A stretch of 64,000 bases of DNA from Io17-Chloro-G2 sp965226825 (GTDB taxonomy: Bacteria > Chloroflexota > Dehalococcoidia > Lucifugimonadales > UBA3495), in NCBI GenBank assembly GCA_965226825.1, contig CBDDED010000002.1, forward strand, positions 248,001-312,000. The letters are read 5' to 3'. A program made the translations under genes and the position numbers. The notes under the pieces were generated by a model that worked only from the letters and a program-made list of their open reading frames with translations, was not told the DNA's origin and ran no database searches. Below, piece after piece: positions 18,121 through 26,125 of this stretch (positions within the stretch are counted from its first letter, which is position 1; each line of letters starts with the position of its first letter).

Positions 18121-18618
18121 CTATTCTCGCCCGGTAGAGATTCGTCCGGCGGCCATCAACCACATTCTGGCTATCTCGGGCCCGATGAACTTGAACGTGC
18201 CGCGCAGCCATTTTTGCAGTTCCCCCAGGTCGTCCGTCTCGAGGCTCTCGTAGAACCAGCGGCAAAAGGAGCCGTGGCTGACCTGGATTTGTTGAACAAC
18301 ACCGGCGTTGGCGACGCAGGCCTCGATCTTCCGCCGGTTGCGGATTATTGAAGGGTCGTCCAGCAGTCGGTCCACGGCATCCGGAGTCATAGCAGCCACC
18401 TCGGCAATTCGCCATCCGAAAAACGCACGGCGAAATGCGTCCCGACGGCGCAGCACCATTAGCCAGGTCAGCCCGGCCTGGAACACCTGCAGACACATCA
18501 CCTCGAACAAGACATCGTCATCGTCCAGCCTTCGACCCCAAATCTCGTTGGAATACCAGTCCCGCAACGCCCCATCGGCATCTTCCGGGGTTCCGGTGTG
18601 TTCCCTTGGCGACGTCAT
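18121..18618 (-). CDS. DNA-3-methyladenine glycosylase I family protein
   Basis: 165 residues with Tag-family marks: W-Y-S-N-E-I-W-G-R near residue 21, then F-E-V-M-C-L-Q-V-F-Q-A-G-L-T-W and R-R-R-D-A-F-R-R-A-F. The family excises 3-methyladenine from alkylated DNA. It is shorter than E. coli Tag (187 residues). The N-terminal cysteine and C-terminal histidines that bind zinc in classical Tag are not evident, so this is a divergent member, possibly without the zinc site. It converges with the MFS gene 18 bp away and is divergent from selD. Confidence 0.8.
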   Translation of the reverse strand: MTSPREHTGTPEDADGALRDWYSNEIWGRRLDDDDVLFEVMCLQVFQAGLTWLMVLRRRDAFRRAFFGWRIAEVAAMTPDAVDRLLDDPSIIRNRRKIEACVANAGVVQQIQVSHGSFCRWFYESLETDDLGELQKWLRGTFKFIGPEIARMWLMAAGRISTGRE

Positions 18619-18731
18619 TCCTCGTCACTCCTGCTGTAGTTCACCGCCGAGAAGGGCGCTCGGTGACATGATTGACCATGACCCCGCGCAGGTCAACGGT
18701 CAACGCGGCGAAGCATGTTGAATCCACCCGG

Positions 18732-18740
18732 TGATATAAT
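18732..18740 (+). promoter_or_regulatory. Extended -10 promoter for selD
   Basis: TGATATAAT gives TGN plus a perfect TATAAT (18735-18740), 44 bases upstream of the selD ATG. No good -35 hexamer is present at 17 bp, as is common for extended -10 promoters. Confidence 0.55.
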
Positions 18741-18783
18741 CCCGCCACGCCACCAACTTTGGAATATCCCAGGAGACCCGACC

Positions 18784-19830
18784 ATGCAAAGCAGCGAAAT
18801 TCGCCTGACCGAGTTGTCCCACTGCGCGGGTTGAGCCGGCAAGCTCAGCCTTGAGGACCTGGTGCAGGTCCTGAATCAACTTCCCATTGTGCAGCACCCC
18901 GACCTGTTGGTTGGGGCCAAGACCGGGGACGACGCCGCGGTATATCGCCTAAACGACCACACGGCGCTCATTTTCACTGTGGATTTCTTCCCGCCTATTG
19001 CCGACGACCCATACCAGTACGGGGCGATAGCCGCCGCCAATTCATTGAGCGACGTCTACGCCATGGGCGGCAAGCCGTTGTTGGCATTGAACATTGTGGG
19101 TTTTCCAGCCGATATTGCCAACGATCTGCTACCGGGAGTCCTTAAAGGCGGCTATGCCAAGGCGGCCGAAGCCGGTTGTCTGGTAGTAGGCGGCCACACC
19201 GTAGATGATCCGGAGCCGAAATATGGTATGGCGGTGATTGGGACCGTGGAACCGGGGAAGGAGGTCTCCAACGCCGGAGCCCAACCCGGTGACGCCCTGG
19301 TGCTTACAAAACCGCTGGGGACTGGAATTATTACCACCGCCGGCAAACAGCGCCGTGTTTCGGAACAGGTCCTGCAGACAGCTTTGGACACCATGGCAAC
19401 CCTGAACAAGACCGCCGCCGAAGCCATGACCAAAGTGGGCGTCAACTCCTGCACCGATGTAACCGGGTTCGGGCTCATGGGGCACCTCCGGTCCATGGTC
19501 CGTGCCAGCGGGGTTGGGGCAACGGTGGAGTTCTCCAAGACGCCCCTGTTGCCCGGGGCGTGGGAATTGCTGGAAGAGGGAATCGCCCCCGGCGGCACTC
19601 ACCGCAACCTGAGCAGCGTGGCCGGTTCGGTTAACTGGCATCCAGAAATCACGGCCGAACAGCAGGTCATGCTTTGCGACGCCCAAACGTCAGGCGGGTT
19701 GTTGATTTCCACACCCCAAGAAAAGCTCGCTGAGCTTCTGGCACATCTGGAAGCCGGCGGCACCTTGGCGAGAGCGGTAATCGGCTCCATCACTGAGGGA
19801 CCCAAGGGAGAGATATTGGTCACGCCGTAG
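18784..19830 (+). CDS. selD: Selenide, water dikinase SelD, itself a selenoprotein
   Basis: 348-residue protein when the in-frame TGA at 18832-18834 (codon 17) is read as selenocysteine. It makes selenophosphate from selenide and ATP for Sec and selenouridine synthesis. The codon falls exactly at the catalytic Cys/Sec position of SelD: I-R-L-T-E-L-S-H-C-A-G-U-A-G-K. Downstream family motifs are T-G-D-D-A-A-V, V-D-F-F-P-P, and A-N-S-L-S-D-V-Y-A-M-G-G. The second active-site cysteine of E. coli SelD (Cys19) is Gly here, while a Cys occurs three residues before the Sec. Translation without Sec would need an internal start and lose the active site. A hairpin suited to be a bSECIS lies just after the TGA. 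Confidence 0.93.
18851..18875 (+). promoter_or_regulatory. Candidate bacterial SECIS hairpin in selD
   Basis: GGACCTG (18855-18861) and CAGGTCC (18865-18871) pair around a GTG loop, with TTGA/TGAA flanks adding pairs around one mismatch. The loop begins 27 bases after the TGA and starts with G, in line with known bSECIS requirements for SelB binding. Confidence 0.65.
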
Positions 19831-20048
19831 GTGGGGAGGGCCAGGGCGCGTTGCATGTATAGGGTGTGCAGCCTACCGATTCGGGGCGGCGAACTCCTCG
19901 GGGGCATTGACCGCAGAGGCCACTCGAGACCAACAACCCTCGCCTCTTTACACCTTCATGCCCCAGGATTAACATGTTTCGCGGTTACAATTTCAGGATT
20001 CCCGCCAATCTCCCATGCTGCCGATGAGCCACAAGGGGGCCCCACTTG

Positions 20049-20660
20049 ATGAAGCGACCCGACCAGATAAAAAATGCTCCAGACTTGGGACCCGAATCCC
20101 GGGTGCCTCCAGGACAGTTCTTGACGACCAAATTTCCGGTGCTGACCTACGGCCCAACGCCAAAGGTTAAACTCGAAACCTGGAAGTTCAAGGTGTTTGG
20201 CCTGGTGGAGCAACCGCTGGAGCTGAACTGGGAAGGGTTCAACCAGCTTCCCTGGACCACCATCACCGCCGATTTCCATTGTGTCACCCAGTGGAGCGCG
20301 CTGGATAACACCTGGGAGGGTGTCCGGCTGGACCACCTGCTGTCGTTGGCCAAACCCCAGGCGCAGGCCAATTTTGTCATGGCCCATTGCGAAGGCGGGT
20401 ACACCACCAACCTCCCTTTGGACCTGTCCCTGGATGAGGGGTTCTTGGCCCACAAGCAAGGTGGCAAGCCGCTGGAGAAAGGCCACGGTTGGCCCCTCCG
20501 CCTGATCATTCCAAGCAGGTACGGCTGGAAGAGCGCCAAGTGGCTGAATGGGATTGAACTGATGGCCGAGGACAAGCCGGGGTTCTGGGAAGAGCGGGGT
20601 TACAACAATAACGCGGACCCCTGGAAAGAAGAGCGCTTCTGGCCCGAATTAACCAAGTAA
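20049..20660 (+). CDS. Sulfite oxidase-like molybdopterin-dependent oxidoreductase
   Basis: 203-residue protein with the oxidoreductase molybdopterin-binding domain. The Moco-ligating cysteine is in A-D-F-H-C-V-T-Q-W-S (residue about 79), and the substrate-side arginine/lysine cluster is in S-R-Y-G-W-K-S-A-K-W. It is a stand-alone catalytic domain like YuiH-type proteins, with no dimerisation domain and no twin-arginine signal, so a cytosolic location is inferred. The natural reaction of this subfamily is unclear. The start is ATG 20049; an adjoining TTG at 20046 is in frame. Confidence 0.85.
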   Translation: MKRPDQIKNAPDLGPESRVPPGQFLTTKFPVLTYGPTPKVKLETWKFKVFGLVEQPLELNWEGFNQLPWTTITADFHCVTQWSALDNTWEGVRLDHLLSLAKPQAQANFVMAHCEGGYTTNLPLDLSLDEGFLAHKQGGKPLEKGHGWPLRLIIPSRYGWKSAKWLNGIELMAEDKPGFWEERGYNNNADPWKEERFWPELTK

Positions 20661-20785
20661 ACCCGTACCGCCGGTACTGGCCGGCCCCTCATTGCCTCCG
20701 CGAACTCAGACTCCCCTTAGACCATGGGGGCTAAGTTGTCGCGCCCGCAGTTCGGGGCCGGCAACAGTGGATGTAGATGGTGCGG

Positions 20786-20971
20786 TCAGGCCGCTAAAAG
20801 CTCGCGGTCGGCCGCAACTACGGGTTCGGGTTTTTTGCCCTGGGATTGCGGTGCGTCATTCACGATGTCCCTCAGGAAACCGCACTGCAAACAGCTCAGA
20901 TACTTTCCGAATATGTCAATGGTAAGGTTCACGTCTCCGCGACAACGAGGGCAACTCTTAAAGTAGATCAT
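20786..20971 (-). CDS. Small zinc-ribbon protein under heat-shock-type promoter
   Basis: 61 residues with two Cys pairs, C-P-R-C near residue 7 and C-L-Q-C near residue 27, forming a rubredoxin-knuckle zinc ribbon. The C-terminal 20 residues are polar. It has a well-placed GGAGG 8 bases before the ATG, and a near-consensus promoter (TTGATA-N17-TATAAT) about 75 bp upstream whose -35 box overlaps the HAIR-like operator. Those signals argue that the gene is real despite its size. Function is unknown; a nucleic acid or protein-binding accessory in the stress response is only a guess. Confidence 0.72.
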   Translation of the reverse strand: MIYFKSCPRCRGDVNLTIDIFGKYLSCLQCGFLRDIVNDAPQSQGKKPEPVVAADRELLAA

Positions 20972-21050
20972 CGCTGATACCTCCCATCTCTACCCAGGCA
21001 ATCGGGTCCAAGAATTGGGTGAACAACCTCCTGTAATTTATGCTAATCGC

Positions 21051-21079
21051 ATTATAACCCTTGACACACATCGTATCAA
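21051..21079 (-). promoter_or_regulatory. Sigma-70 promoter for the zinc-ribbon gene
   Basis: On the minus strand TTGATA (complement of 21074-21079) and a perfect TATAAT (complement of 21051-21056) are 17 bp apart. Transcription would begin near 21045 and reach the zinc-ribbon ATG at 20971. Confidence 0.7.
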
Positions 21080-21080
21080 G
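21060..21080. promoter_or_regulatory. HAIR-like HspR operator
   Basis: CTTGACA-N7-TATCAAG has the 21-bp layout of the HspR-associated inverted repeat (consensus CTTGAGT-N7-ACTCAAG), with the outer five bases of each arm exact. It covers the -35 boxes of both divergent promoters. It lies upstream of an hspR-like gene, so autoregulation is the straightforward reading. Confidence 0.75.
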
Positions 21081-21089
21081 TCCTATCAT
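21061..21089 (+). promoter_or_regulatory. Sigma-70 promoter for hspR-grpE-dnaK
   Basis: Consensus TTGACA (21061-21066), 17-bp spacer, TATCAT (21084-21089). It predicts a leader of about 180 bases before the hspR ATG. The HAIR-like element occupies the -35 and spacer. Confidence 0.72.
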
Positions 21090-21277
21090 ACTAAAGAACG
21101 CAAAGGACCAGAGATTCACCAGTACATATCGCCAATATCTACCGGCGGTTTCAAATTCCCGGATTGTGTTAATTGACATACGTCCAGGAGTGAGAAAGGG
21201 ATTGCAGCCGGGTTGAGCAATCGAGCAATGCAAGCAATCCAATCAACATTAAACAACTACCGCACGAGGAAAAGCTG

Positions 21278-21820
21278 ATGCAGCAACGGCGCAGGCCTCC
21301 GACTGATCCCCGGCAGGTAGACCATTCCCAGGAAGGGTTTAGAGAGGCACCCAGGCAACAAACGCCCCCGTTGCCCCCGGAAGACTCATCCCCGGCCAAA
21401 CCCAGCGGCCAGCCGCAACCTGCGGGGTCAAACCATAACAACGCGGAAGAGACGGCGGGCGAGCCGGTCATGCGGATGCAAGGCGTCTACATCATCAGCG
21501 TGGCCGCCCGGATTCTGGACATGCATCCTCAGACCCTACGCAAGTACGAGCGCCTGGGGCTGATCAATCCAGGCCGGACCATCGGGATGCTCCGGCTTTA
21601 CTCGGCGGAAGACATTCGCAAAGTGAGACTGATCCGCCACCTGGTGGACCGCCTGGGGTTCAACCTGGCGGGAGTGGAACACACGCTGAGCATGGTGGAC
21701 GCGCTTTTAACCATGAAGCAGCGGCTGATCGGTCACAGCGAATCCGGCGCCATGGCTGACCTCATAGAGCAGGAGATTACCCGGTTCTTCCGGAACATGA
21801 ACCTGCCGGTGGAAGAGTAA
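21278..21820 (+). CDS. hspR: MerR-family heat-shock repressor HspR-like
   Basis: 180-residue protein. Residues of about 66-140 form a MerR-type winged helix with the HspR hallmark I-S-V-A-A-R-I-L-D-M-H-P-Q-T-L-R-K-Y-E-R-L-G-L and a following R-L-Y-S-A-E-D-I. HspR represses dnaK operons, with DnaK as co-repressor. The first about 65 residues are a Pro/Gln/Ser-rich, probably disordered extension not usual in HspR. The ATG at 21278 is backed by GAGGAAAAG, though an internal ATG at 21470 begins at the domain. It lies 54 bp before grpE, with dnaK next, and has a HAIR-like operator upstream. Confidence 0.88.
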   Translation: MQQRRRPPTDPRQVDHSQEGFREAPRQQTPPLPPEDSSPAKPSGQPQPAGSNHNNAEETAGEPVMRMQGVYIISVAARILDMHPQTLRKYERLGLINPGRTIGMLRLYSAEDIRKVRLIRHLVDRLGFNLAGVEHTLSMVDALLTMKQRLIGHSESGAMADLIEQEITRFFRNMNLPVEE

Positions 21821-21874
21821 CCGGTTTACGGCAACTCCAGTGCACCGGTAAAACTAGGAATCAGGAACAAGTAA

Positions 21875-22498
21875 ATGGTCGAAGACAATCCCAACACACC
21901 GGAACCTGAAGGCTCTCTGTTGGAACGGGAGTTGGCGGCCCTTACGAACCCAACGCCCGAGGAGCAATTGGCAGCCCTGCAGCAGAGCCTTGCCGAAGCC
22001 AGAGAGGAAGCCAGTCAAAACCTGGACTCGGCGCAAAGGTCGCAGGCGGAGTTCGCCAACTACCGGCGGCGGTCTGATGAAGAGCGGTTGGTCCAACAGA
22101 AATATTCCAACAGCCGCCTGATTTCCAAGATTCTGCCGATGATGGAAGACCTGGACCTGGCGTTAACCCACGCCGTCAATGATTCCGGAGAAGGTACGGC
22201 GGTCGGAGAGACCTGGCTGGAAGGAGTCAAACTCATCCAGCGGAAATTCGCCAGCTTGCTCGAGTCGGAAGGCGTGACCATGATCGAATCGGTGGGCGCC
22301 CCGTTCAATCCCCTGGAACACGAAGCCCTGGGGACAGAGGAATCTACCATCCACAGTCCTGGATACGTAACCCAAACCGTGAGGCGGGGTTACCGATTAC
22401 ACGACAGGATCATCCAACCAGCCCAGGTCATCGTGGCTCGTGAGCCGCAGGACCCAGGCAACAACAATGGTGAATATAAGGAGAGCGACAATGGCTAA
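21875..22498 (+). CDS. grpE: Nucleotide exchange factor GrpE
   Basis: 207 residues. An acidic N-terminus is followed by a long coiled coil (about 25-85), containing A-E-F-A-N-Y-R-R-R, and a C-terminal beta domain with N-P-L-E-H-E-A and V-R-R-G-Y-R-L-H-D-R-I-I-Q-P-A-Q-V. GrpE releases ADP from DnaK. Its last 8 bases overlap the dnaK start, which suggests coupled translation. Confidence 0.95.
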   Translation: MVEDNPNTPEPEGSLLERELAALTNPTPEEQLAALQQSLAEAREEASQNLDSAQRSQAEFANYRRRSDEERLVQQKYSNSRLISKILPMMEDLDLALTHAVNDSGEGTAVGETWLEGVKLIQRKFASLLESEGVTMIESVGAPFNPLEHEALGTEESTIHSPGYVTQTVRRGYRLHDRIIQPAQVIVAREPQDPGNNNGEYKESDNG

Positions 22499-24395
22499 AG
22501 TCCTGGGCATAGACCTTGGAACCACCAACTCGGTGGCGGCGGTAATCGAAGCAGGGGAGCCGGTGGTGGTCGAAAATGCGGAAGGCGGCCGCACCACTCC
22601 ATCGGTGGTGGCGGTAAACACCAGGACCGGGGAACGGTACGTGGGGCAGGTGGCAAAGCGCCAAGCGGTCACCAACCCGGAAAACACGTTGTTCTCGGTT
22701 AAACGACTCATGGGCCGCAAGTTCGGAGACGCGGAAATCAAACGGGCAGCGGAGCGGTTGCCCTACAAGATCGTCCCGGGCACAGACGGTGATGCCTACG
22801 TGGAAATGGCGGGTGAGTCCCACGCTCCCCCGCAGATTTCGTCCTTTATCCTCCAAAAGATCAAGCAAGACGCTGAGACCAAGTTGGGAGAGAGGATCAG
22901 CCAGGCGGTGATCACCGTCCCCGCCTACTTTAACGACGCCCAGAGACAGGCCACCAAGGATGCGGGGACAATCGCCGGCCTGGAGGTCCTGCGCATCATC
23001 AACGAGCCGACTGCGTCATCCCTGGCCTACGGCTTGGACAAGACCAACGTGGACGCCACGATCGCGGTGTTCGACCTTGGCGGCGGAACTTTCGACGTCA
23101 CGATCCTTCAAATGGGAGACGGAGTTTTCGAGGTCAAGGCCACCAACGGGGACACATTCCTCGGGGGCGACGACTTCGACCAAACAATACTGGACTGGTT
23201 GATTCAAGAATTCCGGCAGGAGACCGGCATTGACCTGAGCAAGGACCGGATGGCCCTGCAACGCCTGCGCGACGCTGCGGAAAGGGCGAAAGTGGAGCTG
23301 TCCACCGTCCTGGAATCTGAGATTAACCTTCCCTTCATAACAGCCGACGCCAGCGGACCACAGCACTTGGTCAAGACCCTGAGCCGGGCAAGGCTGGAAC
23401 AGTTGGTGGGCGGCCTGATCGACCGCACCGAAGGGCCGTGCCGGCAAGCCATCACCGACGCCGGGGTTGGGCCTGAAGGGGTAGACGAGGTAATCCTGGT
23501 CGGCGGCATGACCCGGATGCCCGCGGTCCAGCAAAAGGTAAAGGCGATGTTCGGCAAAGAGCCGGCGCGCAACGTAAACCCCGACGAGGCCGTGGCGTTG
23601 GGCGCGGCCATTCAGGCCGGAGTCCTGGGCGGAGAAGTGGGCGACATCGTTCTCCTGGACGTGACTCCGCTGACCCTGGGCCTGGAAACGCTGGGCAGTG
23701 TGATGACCACGCTCATTGAGCGCAATACCACTATCCCCACCAAGAAGATTGAGACATTCACCACGGCGGCCAACGGCCAGACCAGCGTGGATATCCACGT
23801 TCTTCAGGGTGAGCGGGCAATGGCCGCCGACAATAAGTCCATTGGCCGGTTCATGCTTGACGGTATCCTGCCGGCGCCGCGGGGCGTCCCCCAAGTTGCG
23901 GTGTCTTTTGACATAGACGCCAATGGGATTTTGAGCGTTGCCGCTCAAGACAAAGGCACGGGCAAGGAACAAAAAATCGTGATCCAGTCGGGGTCCGGCC
24001 TTTCATCGGAGGACATTGAACGGATGGTCGACGAAGCCAAGGCCCATGAAACCGCCGACCAGCAAAGGCGGGCCGAGGTGGAAACCCGCAATCAGGCCGA
24101 CTCCCTAGTGTATTCCGCCAAGAAGATGATCGAGGATAACGCCGACAAAATACCCGAGGACTTGAAAGCGGAAGTTGAAGGCAAAATCGCCGCCCTGGAA
24201 AGCGCGATCAATCAAAACAACACCGCTGAAATACAATCCGCCACCGCCAGCTTGAACGAATCGCTGCAACGGGTGGGAGAGGCAGTCTATAGCCAGGGAG
24301 CCGCAGCCCCGGGCGCCCCCGGTGATGTGCCGCCAACAGGCAATGACGACGATGCGGGGGGAGGAACCGTGGAAGGCGAATTCCGAGAGGTTTAA
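22491..24395 (+). CDS. dnaK: Chaperone DnaK (Hsp70)
   Basis: 634 residues, normal length. The ATPase domain (1 to about 375) shows I-D-L-G-T-T-N-S-V near residue 7, V-I-T-V-P-A-Y-F-N-D, and F-D-L-G-G-G-T-F-D-V. The substrate domain starts with V-T-P-L-T-L-G-L-E-T, and the lid is followed by a Gly/Asp-rich tail. It uses ATP to fold and protect proteins with DnaJ and GrpE. Start ATG 22491 is preceded by AAGGAGAG; an open frame further upstream is only the overlapping grpE end. The cognate dnaJ is 28 kb away with its own promoter. Confidence 0.97.
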   Translation: MAKVLGIDLGTTNSVAAVIEAGEPVVVENAEGGRTTPSVVAVNTRTGERYVGQVAKRQAVTNPENTLFSVKRLMGRKFGDAEIKRAAERLPYKIVPGTDGDAYVEMAGESHAPPQISSFILQKIKQDAETKLGERISQAVITVPAYFNDAQRQATKDAGTIAGLEVLRIINEPTASSLAYGLDKTNVDATIAVFDLGGGTFDVTILQMGDGVFEVKATNGDTFLGGDDFDQTILDWLIQEFRQETGIDLSKDRMALQRLRDAAERAKVELSTVLESEINLPFITADASGPQHLVKTLSRARLEQLVGGLIDRTEGPCRQAITDAGVGPEGVDEVILVGGMTRMPAVQQKVKAMFGKEPARNVNPDEAVALGAAIQAGVLGGEVGDIVLLDVTPLTLGLETLGSVMTTLIERNTTIPTKKIETFTTAANGQTSVDIHVLQGERAMAADNKSIGRFMLDGILPAPRGVPQVAVSFDIDANGILSVAAQDKGTGKEQKIVIQSGSGLSSEDIERMVDEAKAHETADQQRRAEVETRNQADSLVYSAKKMIEDNADKIPEDLKAEVEGKIAALESAINQNNTAEIQSATASLNESLQRVGEAVYSQGAAAPGAPGDVPPTGNDDDAGGGTVEGEFREV

Positions 24396-24411
24396 GTCAC
24401 ATGATTCCGGA

Positions 24412-24443
24412 CGTTACCTCTCTGGTAACGTCTCTGGTATAAT
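24412..24443 (+). promoter_or_regulatory. Promoter with palindromic operator before the 111-residue gene
   Basis: CGTTACC (24412-24418) and GGTAACG (24424-24430) form a perfect inverted repeat with a 5-base gap. It sits over the -35 region of a TATAAT at 24438-24443; the -35 itself is weak. A dyad in that place suggests a repressor or activator site. It could also act as a weak terminator for dnaK, but no T-run follows. Confidence 0.5.
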
Positions 24444-24508
24444 GTCAGGACGCGGCCATCCTCGCAGCGTCGCCATTTACCCTCAAATTTCAACCCGGTG
24501 GAGAGGAA

Positions 24509-24844
24509 ATGAGCTCAAACGAGCAGTCAGCCCAAGAAGTAGAAGTATTAGGAAGCGAGGGAACGATCGAGAGTCCGACCGAGGGTCCGATCGAGGGTCC
24601 GACCGAAAATACCTGGGAGATCGAGGGCGTCGAGATCCATCTCACTCCCCTGCAGTTTCACTGCCTTAGCCTGTTGCAGCGATTGATTGCCCTGAAAAAC
24701 AGCTATCAAACGGACCCACAATACGAAGCATGGCTGATGTCGGCCATTAACAAGGCGATCTACGCTACCCTACGGGATTGCATCGAGACGAACGTGGGAG
24801 ACCAGGCCAAAGAATTCCTGCACAAGGAACATCAGGTCAACTAG
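24509..24844 (+). CDS. Small acidic protein of unknown function
   Basis: 111-residue soluble protein. The first about 35 residues are polar and acidic with a repeated E-G-P pattern (T-E-G-P-I-E-G-P-T-E). The remaining part is predicted helical (L-T-P-L-Q-F-H-C-L-S-L-L-Q-R-L and Y-E-A-W-L-M-S-A-I-N-K-A-I-Y). A GGAGAGGAA ribosome site abuts the ATG, and a TATAAT with an overlapping dyad lies upstream. A GC-rich hairpin follows. I do not recognise the family. Its position after dnaK may be incidental, since it has its own promoter. Confidence 0.7.
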   Translation: MSSNEQSAQEVEVLGSEGTIESPTEGPIEGPTENTWEIEGVEIHLTPLQFHCLSLLQRLIALKNSYQTDPQYEAWLMSAINKAIYATLRDCIETNVGDQAKEFLHKEHQVN

Positions 24845-24877
24845 GGCAATCCCGCCTCAGAATTCGGCCAGTTGCAA

Positions 24878-24901
24878 CGCCCCCGCCTGTAAGCGGGGGC
24901 G
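24878..24901. terminator. GC-rich hairpin between convergent genes
   Basis: CGCCCCCGC (24878-24886) pairs perfectly with GCGGGGGCG (24893-24901) around CTGTAA. It lies between the 3' ends of the small acidic protein gene and the deacetylase gene. No T-run follows on either side. Confidence 0.6.
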
Positions 24902-24985
24902 CCGCTTCCCCTCAAACACCTTCCCCGCGAATACGATCCTTGAGAATACCTTCCTCGCGAACATCTTCCCCGCCGGACCATCCCA

Positions 24986-26125
24986 CTATAGGCCGTGCAC
25001 CGGGAAGACCTCTCTTTTTATTGCAGCGACGCTTTCTTCAGCGTAGCGCCGCGCATCTCGTTGGACGTCAGCGGGTATGCCAACAACCATTGTGTCTCTA
25101 AGCCGGCTGATGCCATGCTCGACGGCAAATGGTTGTCGGGCAAAAGCCCCCGGTATCTCGTCGGGCCACTCGACGCCGCACATTACCCCATAGGCCAAGG
25201 TCCAAGCCCTGGCCACCGCGCCAAGGTCGTAGCCTCCGCCTCCCACCGCCAACCAGGGCAGGCCAAGCCCTGCCAGCGTTTCTATCGCCGCAACGTATCC
25301 CCGGGTGGTCACCTGCAAGTGGGTCAACGGGTCGGAGTGGTAGCTGTCTATCCCCAACTGGGTTACCAACACGTCGGGAGCGAAAGCCCGGAGTAACGGC
25401 GGCACAACCTGGCTGAAGGTCTCCACGTAGATTTCATCGTTGGTGTAAGGGTACAGGGGCAGGTTCACGGCATAGCCCACCGCCTCGTCCCCTCCGGATT
25501 CCGATGCGAAGCCGGTGCCCGGAAAAAGGTACTGGCCCGACTCGTGGATCGATACGGTCAACACCCGGCTGTCGTGGTAGAAGGCGTCTTGAACCCCGTC
25601 GCCGTGGTGGGCATCGATATCGACGTAGGCCACTCTCAAACCGGATGCCACCAGCAATTTGATAGCCAACGCCGGGTCGTTGAAGACGCAGAACCCCGAG
25701 GCATGACCAGCCGCAGCGTGGTGCAGACCGCCGGAAATATTGAACGCCACTTCGGCCTGTCCGTTGACCAGCATTTCAGTAGCCACCAAGGTGCTTCCCG
25801 TACTCAACGCCGCGGCATCATACATGCCCCGGTACGTCGGGTTGTCGCCCTGATCATTAAAGTTGAACCGGGCCCGGTCATGGCCAGAGTCGCCCTGGCT
25901 GAAGGCCTTGACCGCCTGGATGTAGTCCTCGGTATGAAGCCACGCCAACTCCTGGTCCGTCGCGGGGCGCGGTTGCGCCAGCCACGAGACACTTTCGTCA
26001 AAGGCGCCATAGGCCTGTAGCAGATCGAAGGTATGCTGCAACCGGATGGGCCGCATTGGGTGGTCCGCCCTCAGCTGGTGGCGGGACAATTCCTGGTCGT
26101 AAACGAAAACCGCGCGCTTGGCCAT
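24986..26125 (-). CDS. AcuC-like histone deacetylase family protein
   Basis: 379 residues (an in-frame TTG four codons earlier, at 26137, is an alternative start). Hallmarks of the zinc deacetylase fold: H-H-A-A-A-G-H-A-S-G-F-C-V-F-N-D (about residue 130), Y-V-D-I-D-A-H-H-G-D-G-V (about 165) with the metal Asp/His ligands, and G-V-G-G-G-G-Y-type loop V-G-G-G-G-Y-D near 300. Bacterial members include AcuC, which controls acetyl-CoA synthetase by lysine deacetylation, and polyamine deacetylases. AcuC is the more likely match because of length and the H-P-M-R-P-x-R-L-Q motif near the N-terminus. The 3' end faces the small acidic protein gene. Confidence 0.88.
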   Translation of the reverse strand: MAKRAVFVYDQELSRHQLRADHPMRPIRLQHTFDLLQAYGAFDESVSWLAQPRPATDQELAWLHTEDYIQAVKAFSQGDSGHDRARFNFNDQGDNPTYRGMYDAAALSTGSTLVATEMLVNGQAEVAFNISGGLHHAAAGHASGFCVFNDPALAIKLLVASGLRVAYVDIDAHHGDGVQDAFYHDSRVLTVSIHESGQYLFPGTGFASESGGDEAVGYAVNLPLYPYTNDEIYVETFSQVVPPLLRAFAPDVLVTQLGIDSYHSDPLTHLQVTTRGYVAAIETLAGLGLPWLAVGGGGYDLGAVARAWTLAYGVMCGVEWPDEIPGAFARQPFAVEHGISRLRDTMVVGIPADVQRDARRYAEESVAAIKREVFPVHGL

